Shown piece by piece: positions 1 to 5,854 of a stretch of DNA of 46,394 bases (the stretch's first letter is position 1; every line of letters starts with the position of its first letter). The DNA comes from a virus. The stretch is from positions 1 to 46,394 of IMG/VR virus record IMGVR_UViG_3300021959_000081; one strand, written 5' to 3'. Both the position numbers and the translations under genes were made by a program. The notes beneath the pieces are model-generated. The model was not told where the DNA came from and made no database searches. It saw nothing but the letters and a program-made list of their open reading frames with translations.

Positions 1-198
1 ATCCAAGCCATTAATGATAGCATCCATGTCGGCGATAAGCCGGTCACGGCGGTACGTGTCATGCATCGCGTCATGTTGCCCATACGTCGCCCATGACACC
101 TCGCGTATGTCCGGTGCAGTGGCTGGCCACGATGCCTTAATGGGGCGCAATGCCGCATTGTTCACCTGTAACGCGGTATGTAATTGCATGATTTTCAT
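1..198 (-). CDS. Hypothetical protein, cut by window edge (66 residues seen)
   Basis: An open leftward frame starts at an ATG at 198 and is still open at base 1, so the C-terminus is missing. An AAGGGA ribosome-binding site lies about 8 bases upstream. The visible part begins MKIMQLHTALQVNNAALRP and has a polar, charged second half. I do not recognise a family. Its GC-rich codons match the next gene (268-867) and not the AT-rich phage genes. The 69-base gap to that gene holds a 14-base motif that recurs at 1061-1074. If the ends of the window are joined, this frame runs without a stop into the gene that starts at 46361. Confidence 0.5.
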   Translation of the reverse strand, partial: MKIMQLHTALQVNNAALRPIKASWPATAPDIREVSWATYGQHDAMHDTYRRDRLIADMDAIINGLD

Positions 199-228
199 GA
201 CGCATCCCTTGAAAGTGTGGGCTGAAAA

Positions 229-242
229 TTCCCCAATGTTGG
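229..242 (-). promoter_or_regulatory. 14-base motif, copy 1 (possible operator)
   Basis: Read on the minus strand this is CCAACATTGGGGAA. It lies in the short gap upstream of the gene that starts at 198. An identical copy is at 1061-1074, upstream of the other leftward gene of this region. Its position before both genes suggests a shared regulator site, but this is inference. Confidence 0.35.
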
Positions 243-267
243 AGAAAATCCAGCCCGATATGTTCAA

Positions 268-867
268 TTACGCAGCCTTTCGCGCCGCTTTTGCCTTCAC
301 GTTCATGGCGATGGCCCGAGCGATCTCCGCTTGTGCTTCCACGGTAAAGTTGCGAGTGATCAAGGCGACCACTTCATGTGGTGCGAGATCGGCGAAGTTT
401 TCGCCTTTGCCTTCGCTTGCACCTTCGCCTTCGCTTGCACCTTCGCCTTCGCTTGCACCTTCGCTTGCATCCTTGGCATCCTTTTCCGCCTTCTTCGCGG
501 CTTTATCACAAGCTTGCTTGAGAGCGGTTAGCGACGTGAAACCACGCTTGGAAGCTTGCAGAACACCTTGGACAAGATCACTCTCACCTTCTCGGGCAAA
601 CCACAGCGCATCGCTGCGACGCTGGCCGGGTATCACGTCAAGCTTGTGTGCCTTCACAACCGCCTTGTCCAGATACGTACCAGGATTTTCAGAATAAAGC
701 TGCACAAGTAGTTTGCCGAGGCGATTGTCGAAACCGCCATCGGCGATGTCGCGTTTGAACACACGCCGATCAGCAGCCTCACGCTTGAGCCACAACGTGG
801 CGAGTTCATGCCCTTCGGTCTCGGTGGCGGTGTTGGTGGCGGTGGTGGTGTTGGTGTTGGTGGTCAT
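268..867 (-). CDS. Hypothetical protein with Thr/Asn-rich head and EGEGAS repeats
   Basis: I chose the ATG at 867 (199 aa) because it follows an AGGGG motif and a consensus promoter. The frame is open 104 codons further upstream, but that part covers the promoter and palindromes. Residues 1-17 are almost all Thr, Asn and Ala. Residues about 20-115 look globular and helical (MTTNTN... to ...ALKQACDKAA). A Lys-rich segment leads into tandem EGEGAS repeats at about 130-155, and a helical tail ends in KAKAARKAA. No catalytic motif or known domain is visible. The layout of two ordered parts joined by an acidic repeat linker, and the palindrome over its promoter, would fit a self-regulated DNA- or protein-binding factor, but this is inference. 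Codons are GC-rich compared with the phage genes to the right. Confidence 0.65.
   Translation of the reverse strand: MTTNTNTTTATNTATETEGHELATLWLKREAADRRVFKRDIADGGFDNRLGKLLVQLYSENPGTYLDKAVVKAHKLDVIPGQRRSDALWFAREGESDLVQGVLQASKRGFTSLTALKQACDKAAKKAEKDAKDASEGASEGEGASEGEGASEGKGENFADLAPHEVVALITRNFTVEAQAEIARAIAMNVKAKAARKAA
411..470 (-). repeat. 18-bp tandem repeat inside the 268-867 gene
   Basis: Three copies of an 18-bp unit (411-428, 429-446, 447-464) are followed by part of a fourth. Read leftward they code for repeated EGEGAS. Copies are identical, so length may vary between related genomes through slippage while keeping the frame. Confidence 0.8.
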
Positions 868-872
868 TTCCA

Positions 873-930
873 GTACCCCTAAGGTTGATAACACTTTCAC
901 TAGTTCAAGTGTTATCAACCTAAGGGGTAC
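873..930. promoter_or_regulatory. 58-bp inverted repeat over promoter and leader (operator candidate)
   Basis: The arms 873-896 and 907-930 are 24 bases each and complementary except at one position, with a 10-base centre. The outer part of each arm contains GTACCCC and the inner part GGTTGATAACACTT. The element lies just upstream of the ATG at 867, covers the predicted -10 region of the leftward promoter, and includes the AGGGG ribosome-binding site. No T-run follows, so a terminator is unlikely. The best reading is an operator for self-repression or an RNA hairpin that hides the ribosome site. Confidence 0.65.
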
Positions 931-945
931 TAAGGGGGTTGTCAA
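917..945 (-). promoter_or_regulatory. Leftward sigma70-like promoter
   Basis: On the minus strand a perfect TTGACA (945-940) is followed by a 17-base spacer and TAGGTT (922-917). The promoter would drive the gene starting at 867 and, by read-through, the one at 198. The -10 lies inside the large inverted repeat, so a protein bound there would block it. Confidence 0.5.
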
Positions 946-1006
946 GCGGGTTTTTTGGCAAAAATTGCGTTTTGGCGACAAAAACCATGCCAGACTTTCC
1001 CGCGCG

Positions 1007-1025
1007 AAAAGTGTGTAACACTTTT
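1007..1025. promoter_or_regulatory. Small palindrome with 8-bp arms
   Basis: AAAAGTGT, three bases, then ACACTTTT. It lies upstream of the leftward promoter. The arms share the AGTGT/ACACTT element with the inner arms of the 58-bp inverted repeat, so both may be read by the same protein. This is inference. Confidence 0.4.
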
Positions 1026-1060
1026 TCTTGCGTGAAGTCGCGCACGTATACGAGGCATTT

Positions 1061-1076
1061 TTCCCCAATGTTGGGG
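1061..1076. promoter_or_regulatory. 14-base motif, copy 2, inside a palindrome
   Basis: The motif of 229-242 recurs here exactly, at 1061-1074. In this copy it sits in the palindrome CCCCAA-TG-TTGGGG (1063-1076). It is upstream of the leftward gene of 268-867. Confidence 0.4.
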
Positions 1077-1242
1077 GATTTATGGCAGTGACCATTGGCG
1101 GTGTGGGGTGGTGTGTTTTTAAGCGGCATTTCAAAGCAGGGATATGTCGACGGTCATCGCAGATTTCACACCCTTCCACAACTCAAGCTGGCATCGCCAC
1201 GCTGCACTCGCCGTGATTTACAATCACTTCTCACGCATATGT

Positions 1243-1316
1243 CACATTATGTGGGTCATTGCGTGTGAGGCACATTATGTGGGGCGAAACGCGCCCCCTC
1301 GCGGGCACATAACGTG
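1243..1316. repeat. Three copies of an 11-bp palindrome CACATTATGTG
   Basis: Copies are at 1243-1253 and 1271-1281 (identical), with a variant CACATAACGTG at 1306-1316. Start-to-start spacings are 28 and 35 bp. They lie between the leftward gene block and the rightward promoters. Such spaced palindromes commonly act as binding sites for a dimeric regulator or replication initiator, but no function is shown here. Confidence 0.5.
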
Positions 1317-1568
1317 GCGCGGCGCGCGGGTGATGCGGGGGCGGGCATGGGCCACCGGGGGGTCTAGCGTTAGTATATACATAGAAACACACAGATTTGA
1401 AAATATCGTTGTTAACCACACAAAGAAGTGACAACATACTAAACACAAGCATATGCACACACGTAAATATTTGTGATATAAATGCAACACTGCACGTATA
1501 AAGTTATAACACATGTTCTGCATTGTGAAAAAACTTATACTTTTTATGCCCGCAGCTATATATTTCTG

Positions 1569-1597
1569 TTGACAATCGGCTGCGAATATGGTATAAC
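1569..1597 (+). promoter_or_regulatory. Late-unit promoter P1
   Basis: TTGACA (1569-1574), a 17-base spacer ending TATGG, then TATAAC (1592-1597). The TGG before the -10 gives an extended -10. The 16-base core ATGGTATAACTATATA (1588-1603) is shared exactly with P2 and P3. P1 would start transcription of the rightward unit through host sigma70. Confidence 0.75.
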
Positions 1598-1645
1598 TAT
1601 ATACATATTAAACTATAGCACTTAGATATACACTTACACCTATCT

Positions 1646-1663
1646 GTATTATAACTATAATAC
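1646..1663. promoter_or_regulatory. Palindrome between P1 and P2
   Basis: GTATTATA-AC-TATAATAC is a perfect palindrome with 8-bp arms and a 2-bp centre. It resembles the promoter core (TATAAC) and lies midway between the two tandem promoters. It may be an operator or simply AT-rich promoter-like DNA. Confidence 0.35.
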
Positions 1664-1686
1664 ATATAACTTATATATTATAGCTA

Positions 1687-1715
1687 TTGACTTACGTATC
1701 TGTTTATGGTATAAC
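1687..1715 (+). promoter_or_regulatory. Late-unit promoter P2
   Basis: TTGACT (1687-1692), a 17-base spacer ending TATGG, then TATAAC (1710-1715). The core at 1706-1722 matches P1 over 17 bases. It lies 118 bp downstream of P1 and about 60 bp before the first likely start codon. Confidence 0.75.
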
Positions 1716-1773
1716 TATATACAGTATGCTATTAATTTATAAACAACCTCTGCACATCCGTATATACTACTAT

Positions 1774-1917
1774 ATGCCTGACTATACTTCCCTGTTACAA
1801 GAGTTTAATTGGGTAACAGAAGACGTAGTTCCAGAATATCCCCGTATTAAAAAGTTTTTGACCTATTGGAAGAATAACATTGAAGCTGTAATTCACACTA
1901 TAGAGATTAATAAATAA
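1774..1917 (+). CDS. Hypothetical small protein (47 aa)
   Basis: First gene after P2. I chose the ATG at 1774 (MPDYTSLLQEFNWVTEDV) because the upstream part of the open frame overlaps the promoter; an ATG at 1726, a few bases after the expected transcription start, is the alternative. No good ribosome-binding site is visible. The protein is short, mixed in charge and of no family I know. It ends one base before the next gene, which supports it as the first member of the unit. Confidence 0.45.
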   Translation: MPDYTSLLQEFNWVTEDVVPEYPRIKKFLTYWKNNIEAVIHTIEINK

Positions 1918-1918
1918 G

Positions 1919-2134
1919 ATGAACAACGAAAATATCTTAAAACAATTTTATAAAACTTTAAACAAAGTTAATAACGTCCGTAATTCTAAAAATATCTTTA
2001 ACGATCTTTATCTACCACACAGCGATGTTTACTATGTCCAAAAAGCTATTGAACAACGCTCTAAGATTTCTATACCTCTACACGAAATAGAAACTCGTAT
2101 GCGCCAGCTAGGCTGGTTACCAAAGGAAATTTAA
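1919..2134 (+). CDS. Hypothetical protein (71 aa)
   Basis: A small polar protein that begins MNNENILKQFYKTLNKV and ends in EIETRMRQLGWLPKEI, a helical segment that looks like a short DNA- or protein-binding helix. I do not recognise a named family. It is packed between neighbours with a 1-base gap on each side, so it is translated as part of the same message. No clear ribosome-binding site is visible, which suggests coupling to the gene before it. Confidence 0.6.
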   Translation: MNNENILKQFYKTLNKVNNVRNSKNIFNDLYLPHSDVYYVQKAIEQRSKISIPLHEIETRMRQLGWLPKEI

Positions 2135-2135
2135 A

Positions 2136-3029
2136 ATGGGATTTGTATCGAGTGTAGTTAAAGCTGCTAAAGCTGCTGCTAAAACTGCTGGTAAAACTGC
2201 TGACCTAGCAGTTCAAGATAGACTATCCCGCATGTTAAAACGTACACTGGATGATGGTAAGAAATTAACGGCTGCTCAAAAAGATTTTTTATCTAGTCTA
2301 AACCCTAGTGATACTAAATCTAAACTAATGATTACTCAAATTAAACAAGCAGACAAAAAAATTACTAAAGAATTAACTACAGGTCGTGAGAGTAAACGTG
2401 CTCCTTCAGTTAGTAACAAAAGAGCAGGAAGTCGGACTTCAGAAGCATTTCCACTTGAAGATAGTGCAGTAAATGCTAGTGACCGTACTGGAGCAGCAAA
2501 AGTTCTCGCTAATAAAGATTTTGCTGATAGCACAGTTTTAGAAGCGGGGCAGAACCAACGCTCCAGAGATAGAGCAAAAGAATTTGTTCGTATCGAACGA
2601 ATCCCTAAAAATGAAAGAACTGATAAAGAACAAACTTTTTATTTAAACTATGAGAAAAAAGAAGGGCGAGATAAAGTTCGAGCACAGCAAGCTGCTCGGC
2701 AAACATCTAAAGAAAATCGTAAAAGAAACGCAAAAGAGTTGCCAACAGAAATTGAGAAGATTGTTGATTTAAAAACTGGCGAGATTAAAAATGAAGCAGC
2801 TTATAACAACTTAACTGCTAGTCAAAAAGAATTGGTTGAAGAACAATCACGTGTTCCACTAAACCTACGAGATGAACCTAGCGGTACTAAGTTACAAAAA
2901 AATAGAAGAAAACAAATTCGTAAAGAACTAGGCAGTAAACCTAAAATGATGGGTGGTGGTATGGTTGGTAAAAAAGCCCACATGTACGCTGCTGGTGGTT
3001 CTGTTACTGACAACAGAAAGAAAAAGTAA
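2136..3029 (+). CDS. Lys-rich basic protein with C-terminal GG/KKK tag (297 aa)
   Basis: A highly charged, Lys/Arg-rich, mostly disordered-looking protein. Residues 1-25 are an Ala/Lys helix (FVSSVVKAAKAAAKTAGK), and the middle (about 100-235) is rich in EK/RK stretches. The C-terminus carries GGGMVGKKAHMY, then AAGGSV, then a final RKKK. The next gene ends in a clearly similar tag. Phages of this type often place such basic GG-motif proteins near late genes; function is unknown. Binding to DNA, or being carried in the particle, is possible from the charge alone. Its stop overlaps the next ATG by one base. Confidence 0.7.
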   Translation: MGFVSSVVKAAKAAAKTAGKTADLAVQDRLSRMLKRTLDDGKKLTAAQKDFLSSLNPSDTKSKLMITQIKQADKKITKELTTGRESKRAPSVSNKRAGSRTSEAFPLEDSAVNASDRTGAAKVLANKDFADSTVLEAGQNQRSRDRAKEFVRIERIPKNERTDKEQTFYLNYEKKEGRDKVRAQQAARQTSKENRKRNAKELPTEIEKIVDLKTGEIKNEAAYNNLTASQKELVEEQSRVPLNLRDEPSGTKLQKNRRKQIRKELGSKPKMMGGGMVGKKAHMYAAGGSVTDNRKKK

Positions 3030-3418
3030 TGGATGACAAAAAATACCCAGCGTGGGAAAAACTATCCCAAACGGAACGTGAACAGTTAAAAGATTTAGAT
3101 ATTACTAACAAAAAAGATTATAATGTATTTTTACGTACTCTTGGTACTATGAATACGGAAGATCAGGAAAATAAAAGTATGGGTGTAGTACCTAAACCTA
3201 AACCAAAACTTCCAAGCATTAAATCTCCTCCTAAAGAAGTTAGTGCCAGTAAAGGCAAGGCAATTACTAAAAAGAAAAAAGCTAAACCTAATGCTGTTGC
3301 TGTAACATTAGTTATCCCTACCGGTAAAGCTAAGATGGCGCAGGGTGGCATGGCTAACAATAAGTCCCATATGTACTCCTGTGGTGGTATGGTTCATGAC
3401 AAAAGAAAAAAGAAGTAG
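3029..3418 (+). CDS. Lys-rich basic protein sharing the C-terminal tag (129 aa)
   Basis: The N-terminal third is acidic and helical (YPAWEKLSQTEREQLKDLD) and may fold; the middle is a Pro/Lys-rich linker. The C-terminus holds GGMANNKSHMY, then SCGGMV and a final RKKK, which aligns with the end of the previous protein (GG-M-x3-K-x-HMY-x2-GG-x-V-x-D-x-RKKK). Function unknown. The start ATG overlaps the stop of the upstream gene, and the following gene starts directly at its stop with GTG, so the block is translationally coupled. Confidence 0.7.
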   Translation: MDDKKYPAWEKLSQTEREQLKDLDITNKKDYNVFLRTLGTMNTEDQENKSMGVVPKPKPKLPSIKSPPKEVSASKGKAITKKKKAKPNAVAVTLVIPTGKAKMAQGGMANNKSHMYSCGGMVHDKRKKK

Positions 3419-3781
3419 GTGCCTTTAACAACTAAAGGTGCTAAAGTAAAAGCTGCCATGCAAAAACAATACGGCAAGAAAAGAGGTAAAGATGTCTTCT
3501 ATGCTTCAGCCAACAAAGGAACAATTAAAAACGTGGCGAAAGGCAAAAAGCTTGCGACGGGCGGGGCAGTTGGAAAAAATAGCAAATCGGCGAGCAGTAA
3601 AACGAAGAGCAAAAGTAGAGTTAATGAAGCTGGCAACTATACTAAGCCGGGACTCAGAGAACGACTATTTAAAAAATTAAAAGAAAGTAGTAAAGGGGGA
3701 AACCCCGGACAGTGGTCAGCACGTAAAGCGCAACTACTGGCATCTGAATACAAAAAAGCAGGTGGAGGATACAAGTCGTGA
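3419..3781 (+). CDS. Small basic phage protein, DUF5872-like C-terminus (120 aa)
   Basis: Starts with GTG directly after the previous stop. Residues 1-45 (GAKVKAAMQKQYGKKRGKDVFYASANKGTI) follow a pattern common in small basic phage proteins. After a Ser/Lys linker, residues about 70-120 contain YTKPGLRERLFKKLK and GNPGQWSARKAQLLASEYKK, which I recognise from memory as the DUF5872 type; this was not checked against a database. A short ATGGxV motif lies between the parts, recalling the GG motif of the two genes upstream. Two domains that also occur singly may be fused here. The role is unknown. The last four bases overlap the next start (GTGA). Confidence 0.75.
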   Translation: MPLTTKGAKVKAAMQKQYGKKRGKDVFYASANKGTIKNVAKGKKLATGGAVGKNSKSASSKTKSKSRVNEAGNYTKPGLRERLFKKLKESSKGGNPGQWSARKAQLLASEYKKAGGGYKS

Positions 3782-3867
3782 GCCAATGTGAAGATTGCAA
3801 ATGTGAAAATTGCGAATGCGTAGAATGTGAATGTGAGTGTCATAATGAAAAAACCGACGAAGACTAA
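3778..3867 (+). CDS. Cys-rich microprotein (29 aa), metallothionein-like pattern
   Basis: A GTG start overlaps the previous stop by 4 bases (GTGA). The product has eight Cys and one His within residues 4-22, in the order C4, C7, C9, C12, C14, C17, C19, C21, H22, separated by mostly Glu. The regular C-x2-C-x-C spacing resembles small metal-binding peptides, so zinc or another soft metal is a reasonable guess. A low-complexity chance frame is the main alternative, because the DNA is made of TGTGAA/TGCGAA-like repeats. The tight coupling to the upstream gene favours translation. Confidence 0.45.
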   Translation: MSQCEDCKCENCECVECECECHNEKTDED

Positions 3868-3967
3868 GAATACTTTTAAGCCGTGTGCAGGGTGTAAGAC
3901 ACCTACTGCGTGTCGTAAAGCTAATGCTTGTTTGTTAGGTAAAAAAGGTATTAAACATAAACATTAA
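3845..3967 (+). CDS. Small Cys-containing basic protein (40 aa)
   Basis: ATG at 3845, overlapping the previous microgene in another frame by 23 bases. The sequence MKKPTKTKNTFKPCAGCK is followed by a CxxC...C...C layout (C14, C17, C23, C29) and a Lys/His tail ending KHKH. Short phage proteins with this KPCxGC...C...C layout are common, probably zinc-binding; no function is established. It is followed after two bases by the next gene. Confidence 0.6.
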   Translation: MKKPTKTKNTFKPCAGCKTPTACRKANACLLGKKGIKHKH

Positions 3968-3969
3968 TC

Positions 3970-4209
3970 ATGGCGTTAAAAAAACCACAGCAAAGTTTAA
4001 AGGCATGGACTAAACAGAAGTGGCAAACTTCAGGTGGTCCTGATGTACCCTCTAAAGGTAAGAAAAGATACTTACCCGCTGCCGCATGGAAAGCACTTAG
4101 CCCTGCCGAACGTGCAGCTACTAATAAAGCTAAAGCACAGGGTAAAGGACAGTTTGTAGCTCAACCTAAAAAAGTAGCAGCCAAGACAGCCCGATATAGA
4201 AAAGTATAA
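3970..4209 (+). CDS. Conserved small basic phage protein (79 aa)
   Basis: Very basic, with the motifs SLKAWTKQKWQTSGG, GKKRYLPAAAWKALSP and FVAQPKKVAAKTARYR. I recognise this arrangement from many phages, where it is annotated only as a domain of unknown function. The aromatic/Lys N-terminus and the central KALSPAERAAT helix suggest a compact nucleic-acid-binding fold, but this is inference. It ends on the base where the holin candidate begins. Confidence 0.75.
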   Translation: MALKKPQQSLKAWTKQKWQTSGGPDVPSKGKKRYLPAAAWKALSPAERAATNKAKAQGKGQFVAQPKKVAAKTARYRKV

Positions 4210-4589
4210 TGATAAACACTTTATTTGGCCCTATAGTATCTCTAGCAGGTACTTTTTTAGAAGGCTATGTAGAAAAAAGTAAAGCTAAAGTAGAAGCTGA
4301 AGTAGCTCAGAAAAAAGCTGAAGCTATTGTATACGAAAAGAAAGCTACAGGTGAAATAGCCTGGGACTTAGAAATGGCTAAGGCTTCAGGTGATAGCTGG
4401 AAAGACGAATGGCTTACCATTTTGTTTAGTATTCCCCTTATACTTGCTTTTGTTCCTGGCTGTGAAGAAGTTGTATCAAGTGGTTTTCAACAATTGGAAA
4501 TGATGCCAGAATGGTATAGATATAGCTTAGGCGTAATTGTAGCAGCCTCGTTTGGTGTACGTGGTGCACAAAAGTTTTTTAAGAAATAA
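4209..4589 (+). CDS. Holin candidate (126 aa)
   Basis: The N-terminal 19 residues are hydrophobic, followed by a long charged helix (about 22-65) rich in Lys and Glu. Two likely membrane segments follow, at about 68-83 (WLTILFSIPLILAFVPG) and 103-119 (WYRYSLGVIVAASFGV). The motif SWKDEW before the first and PEWYRY before the second are typical of a holin-like family seen next to phage lysozymes. It would form the membrane lesion through which the lysozyme at 4995-5477 reaches the cell wall. That role is inferred from topology and the adjacent lysozyme. Confidence 0.7.
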   Translation: MINTLFGPIVSLAGTFLEGYVEKSKAKVEAEVAQKKAEAIVYEKKATGEIAWDLEMAKASGDSWKDEWLTILFSIPLILAFVPGCEEVVSSGFQQLEMMPEWYRYSLGVIVAASFGVRGAQKFFKK

Positions 4590-4600
4590 AGGAGTATCCT

Positions 4601-4726
4601 GTGTTGCAAGATATTAAAGATGCATGGAAAGAATACACAAATAAAGGAAAAGTATTTAAATACGGTACAGCAGGTTTAGCTGTTTTTATTACGCTTTCGT
4701 TTATTATTTGTGTGGCAACTAAGTAG
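4601..4726 (+). CDS. Single-pass membrane microprotein in lysis cassette (41 aa)
   Basis: A GTG start at 4601 follows a strong AAGGAG ribosome site. The N-terminal half is charged (LQDIKDAWKEYTNKGKVFKY); the C-terminal half is one hydrophobic helix (AGLAVFITLSFIICVA) that ends in TK. Its place between holin candidate and lysozyme suggests a second holin, an antiholin or a spanin part. No lipobox is visible. The next gene starts on the last base of its stop. Confidence 0.6.
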   Translation: MLQDIKDAWKEYTNKGKVFKYGTAGLAVFITLSFIICVATK

Positions 4727-5001
4727 TGGCTATTACCTATAGAGGTGAATCTTTTGCGGGTTATAACAAACCTAAACGTACTCCTGGTCACAAAACTAAA
4801 AGCCATGCTGTACTAGCTAAAGATGGAGACGCTATTAAATTAGTACGATTTGGTCAGCAAGGCGTACAAGGTGCGGGAAAAAACCCGACATCAGCTAAAG
4901 ATAAAGCTCGTAAGCGTAGTTACTATGCACGGCATGACGCACAGGATTCTAATCCTGATAAACTATCGGCACGTTATTGGTCACATAAAGTAAAGTGGTA
5001 A
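4726..5001 (+). CDS. Conserved phage protein of unknown function (91 aa)
   Basis: Starts with GTG overlapping the previous stop by one base. It contains YRGESFAGYNKPKRTPGHKTKSH and GDAIKLVRFGQQGVQGAG, then a Lys/Arg/Ser region and a WSHKVKW end. This is a widely found phage protein, recognised by pattern, with no agreed function. It is basic and probably a small beta-rich fold. It lies inside the lysis cassette but shows no membrane segment or hydrolase motif. Confidence 0.7.
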   Translation: MAITYRGESFAGYNKPKRTPGHKTKSHAVLAKDGDAIKLVRFGQQGVQGAGKNPTSAKDKARKRSYYARHDAQDSNPDKLSARYWSHKVKW

Positions 5002-5477
5002 AAGATATGCGCGATAAATTAATAGAGTTACTAACAAAACATGAGGGATGTATTCTCCATGTATACAAAGATAGTTTAGGTATTGATACTATTGGAGTTG
5101 GCAGGAACATAAAAGATCGTGGGATATCTATTGACGAACTTCAATTTTTAGGTTATAATTATCTTTCCCAAGTCTACGAAGAAGGAATTTCTGAGAGTGG
5201 AGCTAGATATTTATTGGGGAACGATATCGATATTATTGAAAGAGAATTATATTCTGCTCATTCTTGTGTTTCCGATTTAAGTGAAACACGGCAAATTGTT
5301 TTATTAAATATGGCATTTAATTTAGGCGTCCCTAGATTGTGTAAATTTTATCGTATGTGGGCAGAAATTCACGAAAAAGATTTTGATGCTGCCGCAGATG
5401 AAATGTTAAATAGTGTGTGGGCATCGCAAGTTAAAAGTAGAGCGTATGAACTCGCAAACATGATGAGAGAAGGATAA
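4995..5477 (+). CDS. Endolysin, GH24 lysozyme (T4-type)
   Basis: Cleaves peptidoglycan between N-acetylmuramic acid and N-acetylglucosamine. The T4 lysozyme catalytic triad is present with correct spacing: E17, eight residues, D26, five residues, T32 (LLTKHEGC ... VYKDSLGIDTIGVGRN). The length (160 aa) is normal for the family. The C-terminal half has the expected LLNMAFNLG helix and the WAS-QVKSRAYE end. There is no signal peptide, so it depends on a holin, in line with the candidate at 4209. GTG at 4995 overlaps the previous gene; an ATG at 5007 is the alternative start. Confidence 0.9.
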   Translation: MVKDMRDKLIELLTKHEGCILHVYKDSLGIDTIGVGRNIKDRGISIDELQFLGYNYLSQVYEEGISESGARYLLGNDIDIIERELYSAHSCVSDLSETRQIVLLNMAFNLGVPRLCKFYRMWAEIHEKDFDAAADEMLNSVWASQVKSRAYELANMMREG

Positions 5478-5854
5478 TGGCAAGAGTACTAACCGAAAAC
5501 CAAGAAAAATTTTTAAGTGTTCTTTTTGAAGAGGCAAACGGAGATCCTTTTGTCGCTAAAAAACTGGCGGGTTATTCGGATACTACATCTACTTCCGTTA
5601 TCACTAATGCTTTAAAAGAAGAAATTTTAGAAGCAACGCATAAGTATATGGCACGGCTTGCCCCTAAAGCAGCAGTTGCATTTGGTTCTGCCCTTGTTGA
5701 TCCGACTGAACTAGGAATTCGTGATAAATTATCTGCTGCTCGTGAGGTACTAGATCGTATTGGTATTGTTAAAACTGAAAAAATGCAAGTACAAGCATCC
5801 GGGGGTGTTATTTTACTGCCTCCTAAAGACCCTGTTGTAGAAGATGACGACTAA
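5477..5854 (+). CDS. terS: Terminase small subunit
   Basis: Recognises phage DNA and guides the large subunit during packaging. The protein is 125 aa with an N-terminal helix-turn-helix-like part (QEKFLSVLFEEANGDPFVAKKLAGYS), a central helical oligomerisation part, and a C-terminal section with DKLSAAREVLDRIGIVKTEK and GGVILLPPKD. I recognise this pattern from marine podovirus small terminases. It sits directly before a putative DNA-binding protein and the large terminase. The start ATG overlaps the lysozyme stop by one base. Confidence 0.8.
   Translation: MARVLTENQEKFLSVLFEEANGDPFVAKKLAGYSDTTSTSVITNALKEEILEATHKYMARLAPKAAVAFGSALVDPTELGIRDKLSAAREVLDRIGIVKTEKMQVQASGGVILLPPKDPVVEDDD

Larger units (their letters stand above)
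1317..1773. other. Non-coding control region with sharp GC-to-AT shift
   Basis: No convincing gene lies between 868 and 1773. Up to about 1370 the sequence is very GC-rich; from about 1380 it becomes strongly AT-rich with many short TATA-type repeats. The AT-rich part holds two rightward promoters and one palindrome (listed separately). It separates leftward genes on its left from the rightward late unit, so it is a divergent control region. No tRNA gene or attachment site is evident. Confidence 0.6.

Noticed and set aside
14-697. 227-aa rightward open frame
   Set aside because: It is antisense to the leftward gene 268-867 and contains the reverse of its 18-bp repeats; composition is Ala/Ser-rich as expected for a shadow of GC-rich coding DNA, and it has no ribosome site.
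868-1179. Longer N-terminus of the 268-867 gene
   Set aside because: The extra part covers the promoter and large palindromes, is rich in Cys/Lys/Thr without pattern, and lacks a ribosome site.
1380-1770. Possible tRNA, CRISPR or attachment core in the AT-rich region
   Set aside because: No cloverleaf, no regularly spaced repeats with unique spacers, and no long match to a tRNA end can be seen; short TATA repeats are explained by promoters and base composition.
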